Below are positions 38,098 through 46,958 of a DNA stretch of 64,000 bases, piece after piece. The DNA lies in the NCBI GenBank assembly GCA_025559845.1, contig CP048469.1:1426001-1490000 (forward strand), given 5' to 3'. The first letter of the stretch is position 1, and the number at the start of each line of letters is the position of its first letter. The notes beneath the pieces are model-generated. The model made no database searches and was not told the origin of the DNA. It saw nothing but the letters and a program-made list of their open reading frames with translations. Made by a program: the position numbers and the translations under genes. The stretch is from Agrobacterium tumefaciens. Its GTDB lineage: Bacteria; Pseudomonadota; Alphaproteobacteria; Rhizobiales; Rhizobiaceae.

Positions 38098-40652
38098 TCT
38101 GCTTCCCCCTCACCATTTGTCTTTCGGCTCAACTTCTTAGCCAAGTGAGTGATTCTCCAGTCGATCTTAAAATCCACTTTTCCTAGGGCAGGAAGTACCT
38201 CTAGCGCAAAAAACAGATCAGATGCCTCTGAGTGGAAGCTCAAGAATTCATTGATGATGTCGCTTGTATGCGCCCTACCACGTTCAAAGCCCATTCTATC
38301 GAAGTAGCCATCTTGTCTAGCCTGACGCTCAAAGGCCATACGCCACTCAATTCTGATAATGTTCCGTGGCGACGCGCCCCAGCTGAAACTATTTGTGTCA
38401 GATAGACGTAGCATTCTCGTTAGGTAGGCTTTCTTGTCCGCCACTCGACTGACGTAGTGCCGAAAGCACGTCCTGCTTATCAATTGAAGATCGGGATTTC
38501 CGTAGTACTCACTATAGATGATGGAGTAACCCACCACAGATGCAAGATCCTGCAATACTGTCGATATTAGGTGGAGACGGAACTCTGTAGAAATAGTTGA
38601 ATCTGGCTGAACAAATTTGTGGTCAGCGGCAAGAATAGCGAGCGGAATGAACACCTGCACTAATCGCTTAAGATTTTCCGCATTATTTTCCTGCAATGCA
38701 AGGATGCATTCTTCAGCTAATGTATAGTAAGCATGTCCGAACTGATCAGGAAGATCGTCGTCGTGCGAATAGCTCATCAGATGCTGCACGATTTCCGGAC
38801 CAGAGAGCAAGGCAGTAACTTCATCTTTGGCGGTGGCGTAAGAGGACGCCATAGCCAACACATCCGGTCGCTCCAGCTTATATTGCTCTTCTGAGTAATG
38901 TTCGTATTCAGTATACCGATTCAGGAGGCCAGATATCTGCTCCAGCCATTGCGGAAACTTCCAATAGGAATGAAGATTTGCAAGAAGCACTTGCGTCGCT
39001 TCTTCTATCAATCCTGACTTGATCAGACCTCTGGCGAAGTCGGGAACTTCCTTTTGATGAAATTCGGAAGCTTCTGGCAGGATCTTCGAGTATGTCCTTA
39101 GAAGTCGTTGGACAACCAACTGCTTAAGGTACTTTGGTTGAGAAAGTCGCTGTCCTTCGACGTCTATTTCGAATTTGATCCTGCGGCTTATGAAGGAGAC
39201 TTCGGCTTGTAAGAACGCCGGTAGTTGCCGCGTCGTATCCGTCGTCCATTCATTTGCTTCGAAAAAATCAACAAGTTCCTGCTCAAAAGTGAGCATACGC
39301 CTCATCGATTCTAGGCATAGAGAGCCACCCAATGCTGCCCAAGTGTCGCACAGATAGATCAGTGATTTCCTATTCGAAAGGCTCGCGGAAGAGGTATCCA
39401 AAAGACTCCGCTCGATTATGTTGCGAAGCTCCTTGATTTCGTTCATTCCAATTTCGAAGTGAAAACCTTTCGCGTAAACCGCGATACGCGAAGACAGCCG
39501 TCCCAGTAACTTCAGAGCTAAATTATACTTCCGGGCCTCAACAGCGAGCTCAACGTGGTTCTTTAGACGGCCTATGATCTCTTTCTCCAACCAATCGAGA
39601 TCAGCTTCTTCCTCCGGTGTGAGCTGACTACTTGTGCAAAGCGCCATAGTAGTGACAGTGTCCCCAGCGTAGAACCATTGCCTATGGCGCTGCCTGCGAG
39701 GGAACCAGTAGCTTTTTGGATCGATCTGCGGCTTCTTCTCCAAGTAGTGAATAAGGAGCTCAGTGTAGTCTTCGGTGAGGTTTGGTAGGGAGGCATCCCA
39801 CCCGCTAACGTCTGACGTGATGCGGTCATCGATGTAAGTCATCTGCTCAAACAAGCGCCTGGCCTGCAGGGAGTGATGATTAGCAAGTGACTTCGAGATC
39901 CTAGGGTTCGACGCGGCGGCTATGTGTTTAGATATACGCGGCAGTATCTCACTTCGAATAAGCGGATTCAAATCAAAGAAATTAAAAAGGCGCTGCCCAA
40001 GAGGGAACAACGTCAACGATGTTGCTAAGGTTAAGATAGTGGCTGCACAGTAAACTAGGTATCCCGGATCGAGACCCAGCATCGGTAACGCAGTAGCTGC
40101 GACGCAAAACGACGCGGAAAAGACTAGGGATTTAGAGTAGTTGCTCCCGACCTGCTCCGATGTCAAAAGCCAGACAATATCCCTTCTAAGTTTCGAGTGA
40201 CCAGAACTGAGTATGATCCCAATGGTAGCGAAATATATTGAGAATATGGACGCGAGAATCTGGGCGTATAGCCTAAGCTGATCCAAATAATAATCTAATT
40301 CAGAAGAAGGTATCGGCTTTAAAATCTCAAGCCCTCTACATAGGACTTCCTCCAAGAGGTAGAGAACAGCCAGAGATACCAGCAACCAAAACAGACCTGA
40401 CGTACTTAGCCAGAAAACTTTTCGCAGTATCAGAAGATCTGACTTGGCTCTTCCAGCAGCATCAATTCGCTTATAGATAGCGGCTTCGAAGCGGAATATC
40501 GAACGGCTGAAATAGTCTCTGGATGACCAGAACCAGTGCCGAGACATCATCCAAATCTTAATTCGTTGTAACAAGCAGGACCTACAAAGTTCTTCTACTG
40601 CATGAGAGACATTAAGAGTACCAGAATCGCTGGCTGACTGGTTGAAGATCAA
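38094..40652 (-). CDS. Unknown large membrane protein, island gene A
   Basis: An 852-residue protein with four predicted transmembrane helices in the N-terminal quarter (about 82-105, 130-150, 177-198, 203-222). A roughly 620-residue, mostly helical cytoplasmic region follows, without a recognisable catalytic motif (no Walker A, nuclease or protease signature). Regions such as NLALKLLGRLSSRIAVYAKG suggest helical-repeat architecture. The TTG at 40652 is the longest start and has no strong Shine-Dalgarno; ATG 40550 is an alternative. It lies first in an ATGA-coupled pair in an AT-richer segment between an Lrp gene and a TetR gene. The architecture is compatible with a defence or sensing system, but that is a hypothesis only. 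Confidence 0.72.
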   Translation of the reverse strand: MIFNQSASDSGTLNVSHAVEELCRSCLLQRIKIWMMSRHWFWSSRDYFSRSIFRFEAAIYKRIDAAGRAKSDLLILRKVFWLSTSGLFWLLVSLAVLYLLEEVLCRGLEILKPIPSSELDYYLDQLRLYAQILASIFSIYFATIGIILSSGHSKLRRDIVWLLTSEQVGSNYSKSLVFSASFCVAATALPMLGLDPGYLVYCAATILTLATSLTLFPLGQRLFNFFDLNPLIRSEILPRISKHIAAASNPRISKSLANHHSLQARRLFEQMTYIDDRITSDVSGWDASLPNLTEDYTELLIHYLEKKPQIDPKSYWFPRRQRHRQWFYAGDTVTTMALCTSSQLTPEEEADLDWLEKEIIGRLKNHVELAVEARKYNLALKLLGRLSSRIAVYAKGFHFEIGMNEIKELRNIIERSLLDTSSASLSNRKSLIYLCDTWAALGGSLCLESMRRMLTFEQELVDFFEANEWTTDTTRQLPAFLQAEVSFISRRIKFEIDVEGQRLSQPKYLKQLVVQRLLRTYSKILPEASEFHQKEVPDFARGLIKSGLIEEATQVLLANLHSYWKFPQWLEQISGLLNRYTEYEHYSEEQYKLERPDVLAMASSYATAKDEVTALLSGPEIVQHLMSYSHDDDLPDQFGHAYYTLAEECILALQENNAENLKRLVQVFIPLAILAADHKFVQPDSTISTEFRLHLISTVLQDLASVVGYSIIYSEYYGNPDLQLISRTCFRHYVSRVADKKAYLTRMLRLSDTNSFSWGASPRNIIRIEWRMAFERQARQDGYFDRMGFERGRAHTSDIINEFLSFHSEASDLFFALEVLPALGKVDFKIDWRITHLAKKLSRKTNGEGEAE

Positions 40653-40933
40653 CTTTGGCGTTCAACCGATAATATGCAATCACTATATGCTGGACAGCTC
40701 CAGAATTACCGTTCAACCCCACAGATGGAACGGAACCTCGTGTTTCGTCTGCTCACTACGAACCAGTCTGGAATGCCTATCGGTCTGTCTCACCGCTAAA
40801 AGCCTCATCTAATCAGCACGCACTCTGGGTATGTTCCTCCAAGCCCAAAGCACCGTTCTCTGTCGCACTCAAACAACTCTCATCACCACAACACTGCGAA
40901 CACATCCCCCCACCCCAAAACCATTATTTTTAT

Positions 40934-40945
40934 ACGAACGGTCGT
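40934..40945. promoter_or_regulatory. TetR operator, copy 1
   Basis: ACGAACGGTCGT is a near-palindrome. It differs at one base from the reverse complement of the second copy at 40964-40975. Centre-to-centre distance is 30 bp, nearly three helical turns. It lies upstream of the TetR-RND operon. Confidence 0.65.
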
Positions 40946-40951
40946 TTTTTA

Positions 40952-40980
40952 TTGCATTTAAATACGATCGTTCGTAAATA
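40952..40980 (+). promoter_or_regulatory. Probable promoter of the TetR-RND operon
   Basis: TTGCAT (40952-40957), a 17-base spacer and TAAATA (40975-40980) resemble -35 and -10 boxes. The second operator copy lies inside the spacer, which would allow direct repression of the operon by its own TetR protein. Confidence 0.45.
40964..40975. promoter_or_regulatory. TetR operator, copy 2
   Basis: ACGATCGTTCGT is the inverted partner of copy 1 at 40934-40945 (reverse complement ACGAACGATCGT, one mismatch). It overlaps the likely -35/-10 spacer of the TetR-RND promoter. Confidence 0.65.
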
Positions 40981-41110
40981 ATCTCGCGACTTGAGCGATT
41001 CCGGGTGATCCGTGTTTTGGTTTGTCTGTGGAAGATGCGAAAGTGCGAACAGATGGAACATGCCTGATGATTTCGTTTAGAACGGGGTGTGTTCTGATTT
41101 GGAGAGTGAC

Positions 41111-41668
41111 GTGGGCCGTATTCGCAAGATCATGAAGGATGACATTCTGGATGCTGCCGAGCGGGTGGTGGTGAAGCTGGGTGCTGCCGGGCTTTCCATC
41201 GATGCCGTGGCGCAGGAGGCTGGTGTCAGCAAGTCCACCGTCGTCTACGACCACAAGTCCAAGAGCGCCCTGCTGGAAGCCTTGATCGACCGCCGGATGC
41301 ACCAGGAACTGGAGCGTCAGGCGGAGCTGGTGGCTGCGGCGAAGGACACCCCTCACCCCGAGCTTTACGGCCGCATTACCGCGGCCGAGCGTGTGGTGGA
41401 TGATGTGGAGCGGGCTGTTGCCATTGCCATCAGCGCCTCGATGTCATCGGAAGAAAAGATCCAGCAGCAGATGCGCGAGTGGACCCAGACCGACCTTGAC
41501 GCAATCAGCAAAGGCCCGAAACCCAAGGCGGCGCTGATGGCTTACCTAGCCTTGTGCGGCTTCTGTGTCACCGAATTTTTTGGCTTCCACCAATGGAGCG
41601 ACGAAGAGCGGACAAGCATTCTTGAAGGTGTGCGAACGATCTACACATCCTTTCCCGACAAGACCTGA
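41111..41668 (+). CDS. TetR-family repressor of the RND operon
   Basis: A 185-residue TetR/AcrR regulator. The N-terminal HTH is at about residues 20-45 (LSIDAVAQEAGVSKSTVVYD), followed by the family YxHxKSKxxLL-like sequence. The GTG at 41111 has GGAGA 6 bases upstream; the GTG at 41087 and ATG at 41132 are alternatives. It lies 60 bases upstream of the RND adaptor gene in the same direction. Near-identical palindromes overlap the promoter before it, so autorepression together with the pump genes is likely. Confidence 0.88.
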   Translation: MGRIRKIMKDDILDAAERVVVKLGAAGLSIDAVAQEAGVSKSTVVYDHKSKSALLEALIDRRMHQELERQAELVAAAKDTPHPELYGRITAAERVVDDVERAVAIAISASMSSEEKIQQQMREWTQTDLDAISKGPKPKAALMAYLALCGFCVTEFFGFHQWSDEERTSILEGVRTIYTSFPDKT

Positions 41669-41728
41669 AATCCCGGCCTGACGGCTGAAATGGCCTGATG
41701 GCCTGACCCCAACATTGAGAGAACCACC

Positions 41729-42949
41729 ATGCAACGCAGCAGAACACTGCCGCGCCTGAAGGCGTGCCTTATTGCCACCTCGCTTCTGACCCTGACCGCC
41801 ATGGGCGCAACCACCGGCGCACGCGCCCAGGAAGGCATGCCCGCCATGCCGCCCGCCGCCGTTGGCGTGATAGACCTCAAGGCGCATGCCATTCCCGTGG
41901 TCAGCGAATTGCCGGGCCGCGTTGCGGCAACCCGCGTTTCCGAAGTTCGCGCCCGCGTTTCCGGCATCCTGCAGGAGCGCGTTTTCGAGCAGGGTGCTCT
42001 GGTGCAGCAGGGTGACGTGCTCTACCGCATAGACCCGAAACTGTTTCGCGTGCGTGTGGCCAGCGCCGAAGCGGCCCTGCGCCGGGCGGAAGCGACCCGC
42101 GACAACGCCAAGGTGCAGCTTGACCGCCAGAAGACGCTGCGCGAACGCAATGTCGCAACCGGCGTCGAATATGACACGGCTTCCGTCAATCTGGCGCAGG
42201 CGGAGGCAGATGTGGCTCTGCAGCAGGCCGCGCTGGAAGAAGCCCGCATCAATCTTGAATACACCGAGGTCCGCGCGCCGATCACCGGCATCATCGGCGG
42301 TGCGCTGGTGACCGAAGGTGCGCTCGTCACGGCTGACGGCACATCGAGCCTTGCGCTGATCCAGCAGATCGACCCTGTCTATGCCGACTTCACCCAGTCC
42401 GCGCAGGATCTGCTGGCGCTGCGCCGCGCCGTGAACGAAGGCAGGCTGCAGAGCCCTGCCCCCGGTCAGGCCAGCGTTGAACTGGTGTTCGACAATGGTG
42501 ATGTCTACCGCGAAAAGGGCAAGCTTCTGTTTTCCAGCGCCAATGTGGATTCCACCACCGGTCAGGTGACGCTGCGCGCCGAGTTTCCCAACACCGGCGG
42601 CGACCTGCTGCCCGGCATGTATGTGCGCGTGAAGATCGAACAGGCGGTGCGCCAGGATGCGATTACCGTGCCGCAACGCGCCGTAACCCGCACGCAGGAT
42701 GGCCGAGCCCAGGTCTATGTGGTGGATGCCGACAACATTGCAAAGCTGCGCGAGGTCGAACTCGGCCAGGCGCTTGGCCAGGAATGGGTGGTCGAAAGCG
42801 GCCTGAAGCAAGGCGAAAAACTCGTGGTGGACGGTGTGCAGAAGGTGCAGCCGGACGCCAAGGTGGCGCCTGAACCCTGGGCGCCCACCCCGCAGAAAGC
42901 CAGCGAGCAGGCCGCCGGTAACGGCGCTGCCGCGACGACGGGCCAGTAA
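41729..42949 (+). CDS. RND efflux periplasmic adaptor subunit
   Basis: A 406-residue membrane fusion protein (AcrA/MexA type). It has a signal peptide (residues 1-34, ending ARAQ) without a lipobox cysteine, then a lipoyl half-motif (VSEVRARVSGILQERVFEQG) and a coiled-coil hairpin (about residues 105-165). The second lipoyl half (INLEYTEVRAPITGIIGG) and a beta-barrel/membrane-proximal domain (GDLLPGMYVRVKIEQ) follow. It bridges the inner-membrane RND pump to an outer-membrane channel. GAGAG precedes the ATG by 8-9 bases. It is 9 bases from the pump gene, clearly co-transcribed. The Agrobacterium IfeAB system has the same regulator-adaptor-pump order. Confidence 0.93.
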   Translation: MQRSRTLPRLKACLIATSLLTLTAMGATTGARAQEGMPAMPPAAVGVIDLKAHAIPVVSELPGRVAATRVSEVRARVSGILQERVFEQGALVQQGDVLYRIDPKLFRVRVASAEAALRRAEATRDNAKVQLDRQKTLRERNVATGVEYDTASVNLAQAEADVALQQAALEEARINLEYTEVRAPITGIIGGALVTEGALVTADGTSSLALIQQIDPVYADFTQSAQDLLALRRAVNEGRLQSPAPGQASVELVFDNGDVYREKGKLLFSSANVDSTTGQVTLRAEFPNTGGDLLPGMYVRVKIEQAVRQDAITVPQRAVTRTQDGRAQVYVVDADNIAKLREVELGQALGQEWVVESGLKQGEKLVVDGVQKVQPDAKVAPEPWAPTPQKASEQAAGNGAAATTGQ

Positions 42950-42958
42950 GGAAAAACT

Positions 42959-45900
42959 ATGGCACAGTTCTTTATCAGCAGGCCGATCCTTGCCTGGGTC
43001 TTCGCCCTGTTCATTTCCATCGCGGGCATCATTGCCCTGCCCTTTCTGCCGATTGCGCAATACCCCAAGGTTGCGCCGCCGCAGTTGACCATTTCCACCG
43101 CCTACCCCGGCGCCTCGCCGCAGGAAATCTATCAGGGTGTGACGCGCCTGATCGAAGAAGAGCTGAATGGCGTCTCCGGCATGATGTATTTCGAGTCCAC
43201 CTCGGATACCTCCGGCTCCGTCAGCATCAACGCCACCTTCGAGGCGGGCACGGATATCGACCAGGCGTCGGTGGACGTGCAGAACGCTATCCGTCGCGTG
43301 GAATCCCGCCTGCCCTCGGCCGTGACCTCGCAAGGCGTGACGGTTGAAGAGGCCGCATCGGGCTTTCTGATGATGGTGACGCTGACCTCCACCGATGGCC
43401 GCATGGACGAAGTGGCGCTGGGCGATTACCTGAACCGCAACGTGCTGGGTGAACTGCGCCGTATTGACGGCGTGGGCCGTGCGCAGCTTTTTGCCGCCCA
43501 GCGCGCCATGCGCGTCTGGATCGATCCGGACAAGCTGGTTGGCCTGAACATGACGGCAGCAGACGTCAATGCCGCCATCACCGCGCAGAACGCGCAGGTT
43601 GCCGCCGGCCAGATCGGTGCTGCCCCCAACCCCGTGTCCCAGGACCTGACTGCCACCGTTCTGGTGCAGGGCCAGCTTTCCGATCCCAAGGCATTCGGAG
43701 AGATCATTCTGCGCGCCAACCCGGATGGCAGCACCGTGCTGCTGAAGGACGTGGCACGCATCGAACTCGGTGCGGAAAACTACAACTTCTCCAGCCGCCT
43801 GAACGGCCAGCCGAGTGCGGCAGTCGGCATCCAGCTTTCCTCCACGGGTAACGCCGTTGCCACCTCCAACGCCGTCAAGGCAAAGCTGGACGAACTCTCC
43901 GGCTTCTTCCCCACGGGCGTCGTTTATGACACGCCTTACGATACCAGCCCCTTCGTTTCGGCCTCCATCGAAAAGGTGCTGCACACGTTGATCGAAGCCG
44001 TTGTGCTGGTCTTCGTGGTGATGTTCGTGTTCCTGCAGAACTTCCGCTACACGGTCATTCCGACCCTTGTTGTGCCGGTGGCGCTGCTGGGCACCGTGGC
44101 GGTGATGTTTGCCACAGGCTTCTCCATCAACGTGCTGACCATGTTCGCCATGGTGCTGGCGATCGGCATTCTCGTCGATGACGCCATCGTCGTGGTCGAA
44201 AACGTCGAGCGCATCATGGCCGAGGAAGGCCTTTCGCCGAAGGCTGCCACCCGCAAGGCCATGAAGCAGATCACCGGCGCCATTCTGGGCATCACGCTGG
44301 TTCTTTCCTGCGTGTTCATTCCCATGGCGTTCTTCCCCGGCTCAACCGGCATCATCTATCGCCAGTTCTCGCTGACGATGGTGGTTTCGATTACCTTCTC
44401 CGCCTTCCTGGCGCTGTCTCTGACACCGGCGCTCTGCGCAACCTTCCTGAAACCCATCAAGAAGGGCCACCATGAGAAGAAAGGCCCGGCCGGCTGGTTC
44501 AACCGCAATTTTGACCGGCTGACCAACCGCTATGTCAGCGTGACCAACGGCATGGCGAAACGTGCCGGCCGGATGATGGTGATCTACCTCGCCCTCGTCG
44601 TCGGTCTCGGCTACCTCTTCATCAACCTGCCGTCGTCCTTCGTTCCGGCCGAAGACCAGGGCAATCTGCTGGTCGATATCCAGGGCCCGCCGGAGGCGAG
44701 CGCCAACCGCACGCTGGCATCGGTGGAACAGATCGAGGCGATCTTCCGCTCCGAGCCGGCGGTGAAGGATATCGTTGCCATTCAGGGCTTCAGCTTCTCC
44801 GGTAGCGGCGCCAATGCCGCCCTGATGTTCGTGACGCTGAAGGACTGGAGCGAACGTGGCGAAGGTAACTCCGCGCAGGACATTGCCGACCGTGTCAACA
44901 TGGCCCTGTTTGGCCTGAAGGATGCAACCAGCTTCGCGCTGTCGCCACCGGCCATCGAAGGCTTCGGCGCCACCGGCGGTTTCGCCTTCCGTCTGCAGGA
45001 CCGCAACGGCGTTGGCCAGGCTGCGCTGACGGCGGCTGCCGCCGACCTGATGGCCAAGGCCAGCCAGAGCCCGGTTCTTGCAGGCATGCGTGTGGAAGGC
45101 CTGCCGGATGCCGCGCAGGTGCTGCTGGTAATCGACCGTGAAAAGGCCAACACCTTTGGTGTGACCTTTGCCGATATCAACAACACCATCACCGCCAATC
45201 TCGGTTCGTCCTACATCAACGACTTCCCGAATTCGGGCCGCATGCAGCGCGTGATCGTGCAGGCGCAGGACCGTAACCGCCTGCAGGTGGAAGACCTGCT
45301 GAAGCTGAACGTGCGCAATGCCAGCGGCGGCATGGTTCCGCTGTCTTCCTTTGCCATTGCACAATGGCAGAAGGGCTCGCCGCAGATCGTCGGTTACAAC
45401 GGTTATCCGACCGTGCGTATTTCCGGCGAACCGGCGGCCGGCAATTCCTCCGGTGTGGCCATGGCGGAAATGGAACGTCTGGCGGGCGAAATGCCCGAAG
45501 GCATCGGCTTTGAATGGACGGGGCAGTCTCTGGAAGAGATCAAGTCCGGTTCGCAGGCGCCGTTCCTGTTCGGCATCAGCCTTCTGTTCGTGTTCCTGCT
45601 TCTGGCCGGTCTCTACGAAAGCTGGTCCATCCCGCTCTCGGTCATGCTCGTGGTGCCGCTCGGCATCATCGGCTCCGTGCTGGCGGTCATGGTCGCGGGC
45701 ATGCCCAACGACATCTACTTCAAGGTGGGCCTGATCGCCATCATCGGTCTCTCTGCCAAGAACGCGATCCTGATCATCGAATTTGCCAAGGACTATTATG
45801 CCGAAGGCAAACCGCTGCTGGAATCGGCGATCGATGCGGCAAAGCTTCGCTTCCGCCCGATCATCATGACCTCGCTTGCCTTCACGCTGGGCGTGGTGCC

Positions 45901-46129
45901 GCTGGTCATCGCCTCCGGCGCCAGCGCCGCCAGCCAGAACGCCATCGGTACGGCGGTTCTGGGCGGCATGATCTCGGCCACCGTCCTTGCGGTGTTCTTC
46001 GTTCCGGCCTTCTTCGTCTTCGTGCTGAAACTGTTCAGGACCAGGCGGCCGGTGGACGATGACGAGGCGGATCTGATGGAGGAAGAGACGCATCAGGCGG
46101 CGCGTCAAAAAGAGCTGAGCTCCGTTTGA
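42959..46129 (+). CDS. RND multidrug efflux permease (HAE1)
   Basis: A 1056-residue inner-membrane proton/drug antiporter, the usual length for AcrB/MexB proteins. It has twelve helices with two large periplasmic loops. The paired aspartates of helix 4 are in GILVDDAIVVVENVERIM, and the helix 10 Lys in GLSAKNAILIIEFAKD. The N-terminus FFISRPILAWVFALFISIAG is typical. It works with the adaptor encoded 9 bases upstream and an outer-membrane channel of the TolC type, which is not encoded here. GGAAAAACT lies before the ATG. A strong hairpin (46161-46198) follows. Confidence 0.95.
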   Translation: MAQFFISRPILAWVFALFISIAGIIALPFLPIAQYPKVAPPQLTISTAYPGASPQEIYQGVTRLIEEELNGVSGMMYFESTSDTSGSVSINATFEAGTDIDQASVDVQNAIRRVESRLPSAVTSQGVTVEEAASGFLMMVTLTSTDGRMDEVALGDYLNRNVLGELRRIDGVGRAQLFAAQRAMRVWIDPDKLVGLNMTAADVNAAITAQNAQVAAGQIGAAPNPVSQDLTATVLVQGQLSDPKAFGEIILRANPDGSTVLLKDVARIELGAENYNFSSRLNGQPSAAVGIQLSSTGNAVATSNAVKAKLDELSGFFPTGVVYDTPYDTSPFVSASIEKVLHTLIEAVVLVFVVMFVFLQNFRYTVIPTLVVPVALLGTVAVMFATGFSINVLTMFAMVLAIGILVDDAIVVVENVERIMAEEGLSPKAATRKAMKQITGAILGITLVLSCVFIPMAFFPGSTGIIYRQFSLTMVVSITFSAFLALSLTPALCATFLKPIKKGHHEKKGPAGWFNRNFDRLTNRYVSVTNGMAKRAGRMMVIYLALVVGLGYLFINLPSSFVPAEDQGNLLVDIQGPPEASANRTLASVEQIEAIFRSEPAVKDIVAIQGFSFSGSGANAALMFVTLKDWSERGEGNSAQDIADRVNMALFGLKDATSFALSPPAIEGFGATGGFAFRLQDRNGVGQAALTAAAADLMAKASQSPVLAGMRVEGLPDAAQVLLVIDREKANTFGVTFADINNTITANLGSSYINDFPNSGRMQRVIVQAQDRNRLQVEDLLKLNVRNASGGMVPLSSFAIAQWQKGSPQIVGYNGYPTVRISGEPAAGNSSGVAMAEMERLAGEMPEGIGFEWTGQSLEEIKSGSQAPFLFGISLLFVFLLLAGLYESWSIPLSVMLVVPLGIIGSVLAVMVAGMPNDIYFKVGLIAIIGLSAKNAILIIEFAKDYYAEGKPLLESAIDAAKLRFRPIIMTSLAFTLGVVPLVIASGASAASQNAIGTAVLGGMISATVLAVFFVPAFFVFVLKLFRTRRPVDDDEADLMEEETHQAARQKELSSV

Positions 46130-46160
46130 TCCCTCCGCGACTGTTTGATACCCCGTGAAT

Positions 46161-46198
46161 GACCGGCCCGTTTCTGAGCAATCAGCGCGGGGCCGGTC
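46161..46198 (+). terminator. Terminator-like hairpin after the RND operon
   Basis: GACCGGCCC (46161-46169) pairs perfectly with GGGCCGGTC (46190-46198) around a 20-base loop, 31 bases after the pump stop codon. It has no T-run, so it may be Rho-assisted or simply stabilise the transcript end. Confidence 0.5.
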
Positions 46199-46238
46199 GG
46201 CATAGATGACGAAGATCAAGACTGGCAGGAGTGCAGAC

Positions 46239-46928
46239 ATGGCCGACAAAACCGCCCGGACAATCGAAGGACGCAGACTTTCACGCGCTGATGTCACCGA
46301 ACTGGGACAGCCATCCCTGCCCGTGCATCTGGTCGATTGCGATTTCGAGGAAGCCGATCTTGCCGGTCTTGAATTCGAAGGCTGGATCTTCGAAAAGTGC
46401 CGCTTCGGCCGCACCGATCTGCGCGGCGCCAACCTTGAAGGCGCAAAATTCACCGCCTGCCGTGGTCCCTTTGCCGATTTCTCCGGTGCGGACCTGCCCG
46501 AAGTCACGTTTCAGGGCTGCGATTTCAACAACGCGTCTTTCGTGGAGGCCCGCGTCAACGACACCGCCTTTACCGGCTGCAAGCTGACCGGCGCCAACCT
46601 GACACGCCTGCGTGCCATGGGCATCAGCTTCAAGGACACGCTGCTCTCCGCCGCCCGCCTGCCCGGTCTTTCGTTCCGCAAGGCGCGCATCGAGGGCGTG
46701 GATTTCAGCATGGCCGATCTTGCCAGATGCGATTTCAGGGCAGCGGTGTTCGATCGATGCAGCCTGCGCGAAGCCAATGTGGTGGATGCCCGCTTCGAAG
46801 ACGCCGATCTGCGCGGCGCCGATCTCGGCGGTCTGCGCCTGATCGACGCGAAAAAGTTCAAGGGCGCGACGATCTCGCGCGAACAGGCCGGAATGCTGCT
46901 TGCCGAACTGGGTTTGAACGTCCGATAA
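46239..46928 (+). CDS. Pentapeptide repeat protein
   Basis: A 229-residue right-handed beta-helix protein with many A(D/N)LxX-type repeats, for example ADLAGLEFEGW, TDLRGANLEGAKF, ANLTRLRAMG and ADLRGADLGG. Size and form resemble Qnr/MfpA proteins, which protect DNA gyrase by mimicking DNA, but many pentapeptide proteins have other roles. ATG 46239 with AGGAG 7 bases upstream is preferred over ATG 46206. It lies between the RND operon and a PPOX-family gene in the same direction, 30 bases from the latter. Confidence 0.85.
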   Translation: MADKTARTIEGRRLSRADVTELGQPSLPVHLVDCDFEEADLAGLEFEGWIFEKCRFGRTDLRGANLEGAKFTACRGPFADFSGADLPEVTFQGCDFNNASFVEARVNDTAFTGCKLTGANLTRLRAMGISFKDTLLSAARLPGLSFRKARIEGVDFSMADLARCDFRAAVFDRCSLREANVVDARFEDADLRGADLGGLRLIDAKKFKGATISREQAGMLLAELGLNVR

Positions 46929-46958
46929 CAGGGCAAGGACGAACAAAGCGAGACACGC

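Larger units (their letters stand above)
40653..41110. other. AT-rich intergenic region at the island edge
   Basis: These 458 bases between the island gene pair and the TetR gene hold no convincing gene. A short inverted repeat, CTGGA-cagc-TCCAG, lies at 40690-40703. TATTAT near 40670 on the minus strand is a possible -10 for the island operon. The twin TetR operators and promoter are at 40934-40980. No tRNA or attachment repeat was recognised. Confidence 0.5.

Noticed and set aside
37102..41110. A classical integrative island with a tRNA attachment site and integrase
   Set aside because: No tRNA gene, flanking direct repeat or recombinase was found at either edge. Only composition and gene novelty support transfer.
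41546..43984. An 812-codon open frame on the minus strand opposite the TetR and RND genes
   Set aside because: It is antisense to strongly recognisable genes, has no family pattern and is rich in His, Gly and Ala as expected from the mirror of GC-rich codons.
44342..46507. A 721-codon minus-strand open frame opposite the RND pump gene
   Set aside because: Composition (Arg, His, Gln rich) is typical of an antisense shadow, and the plus-strand pump is certain.
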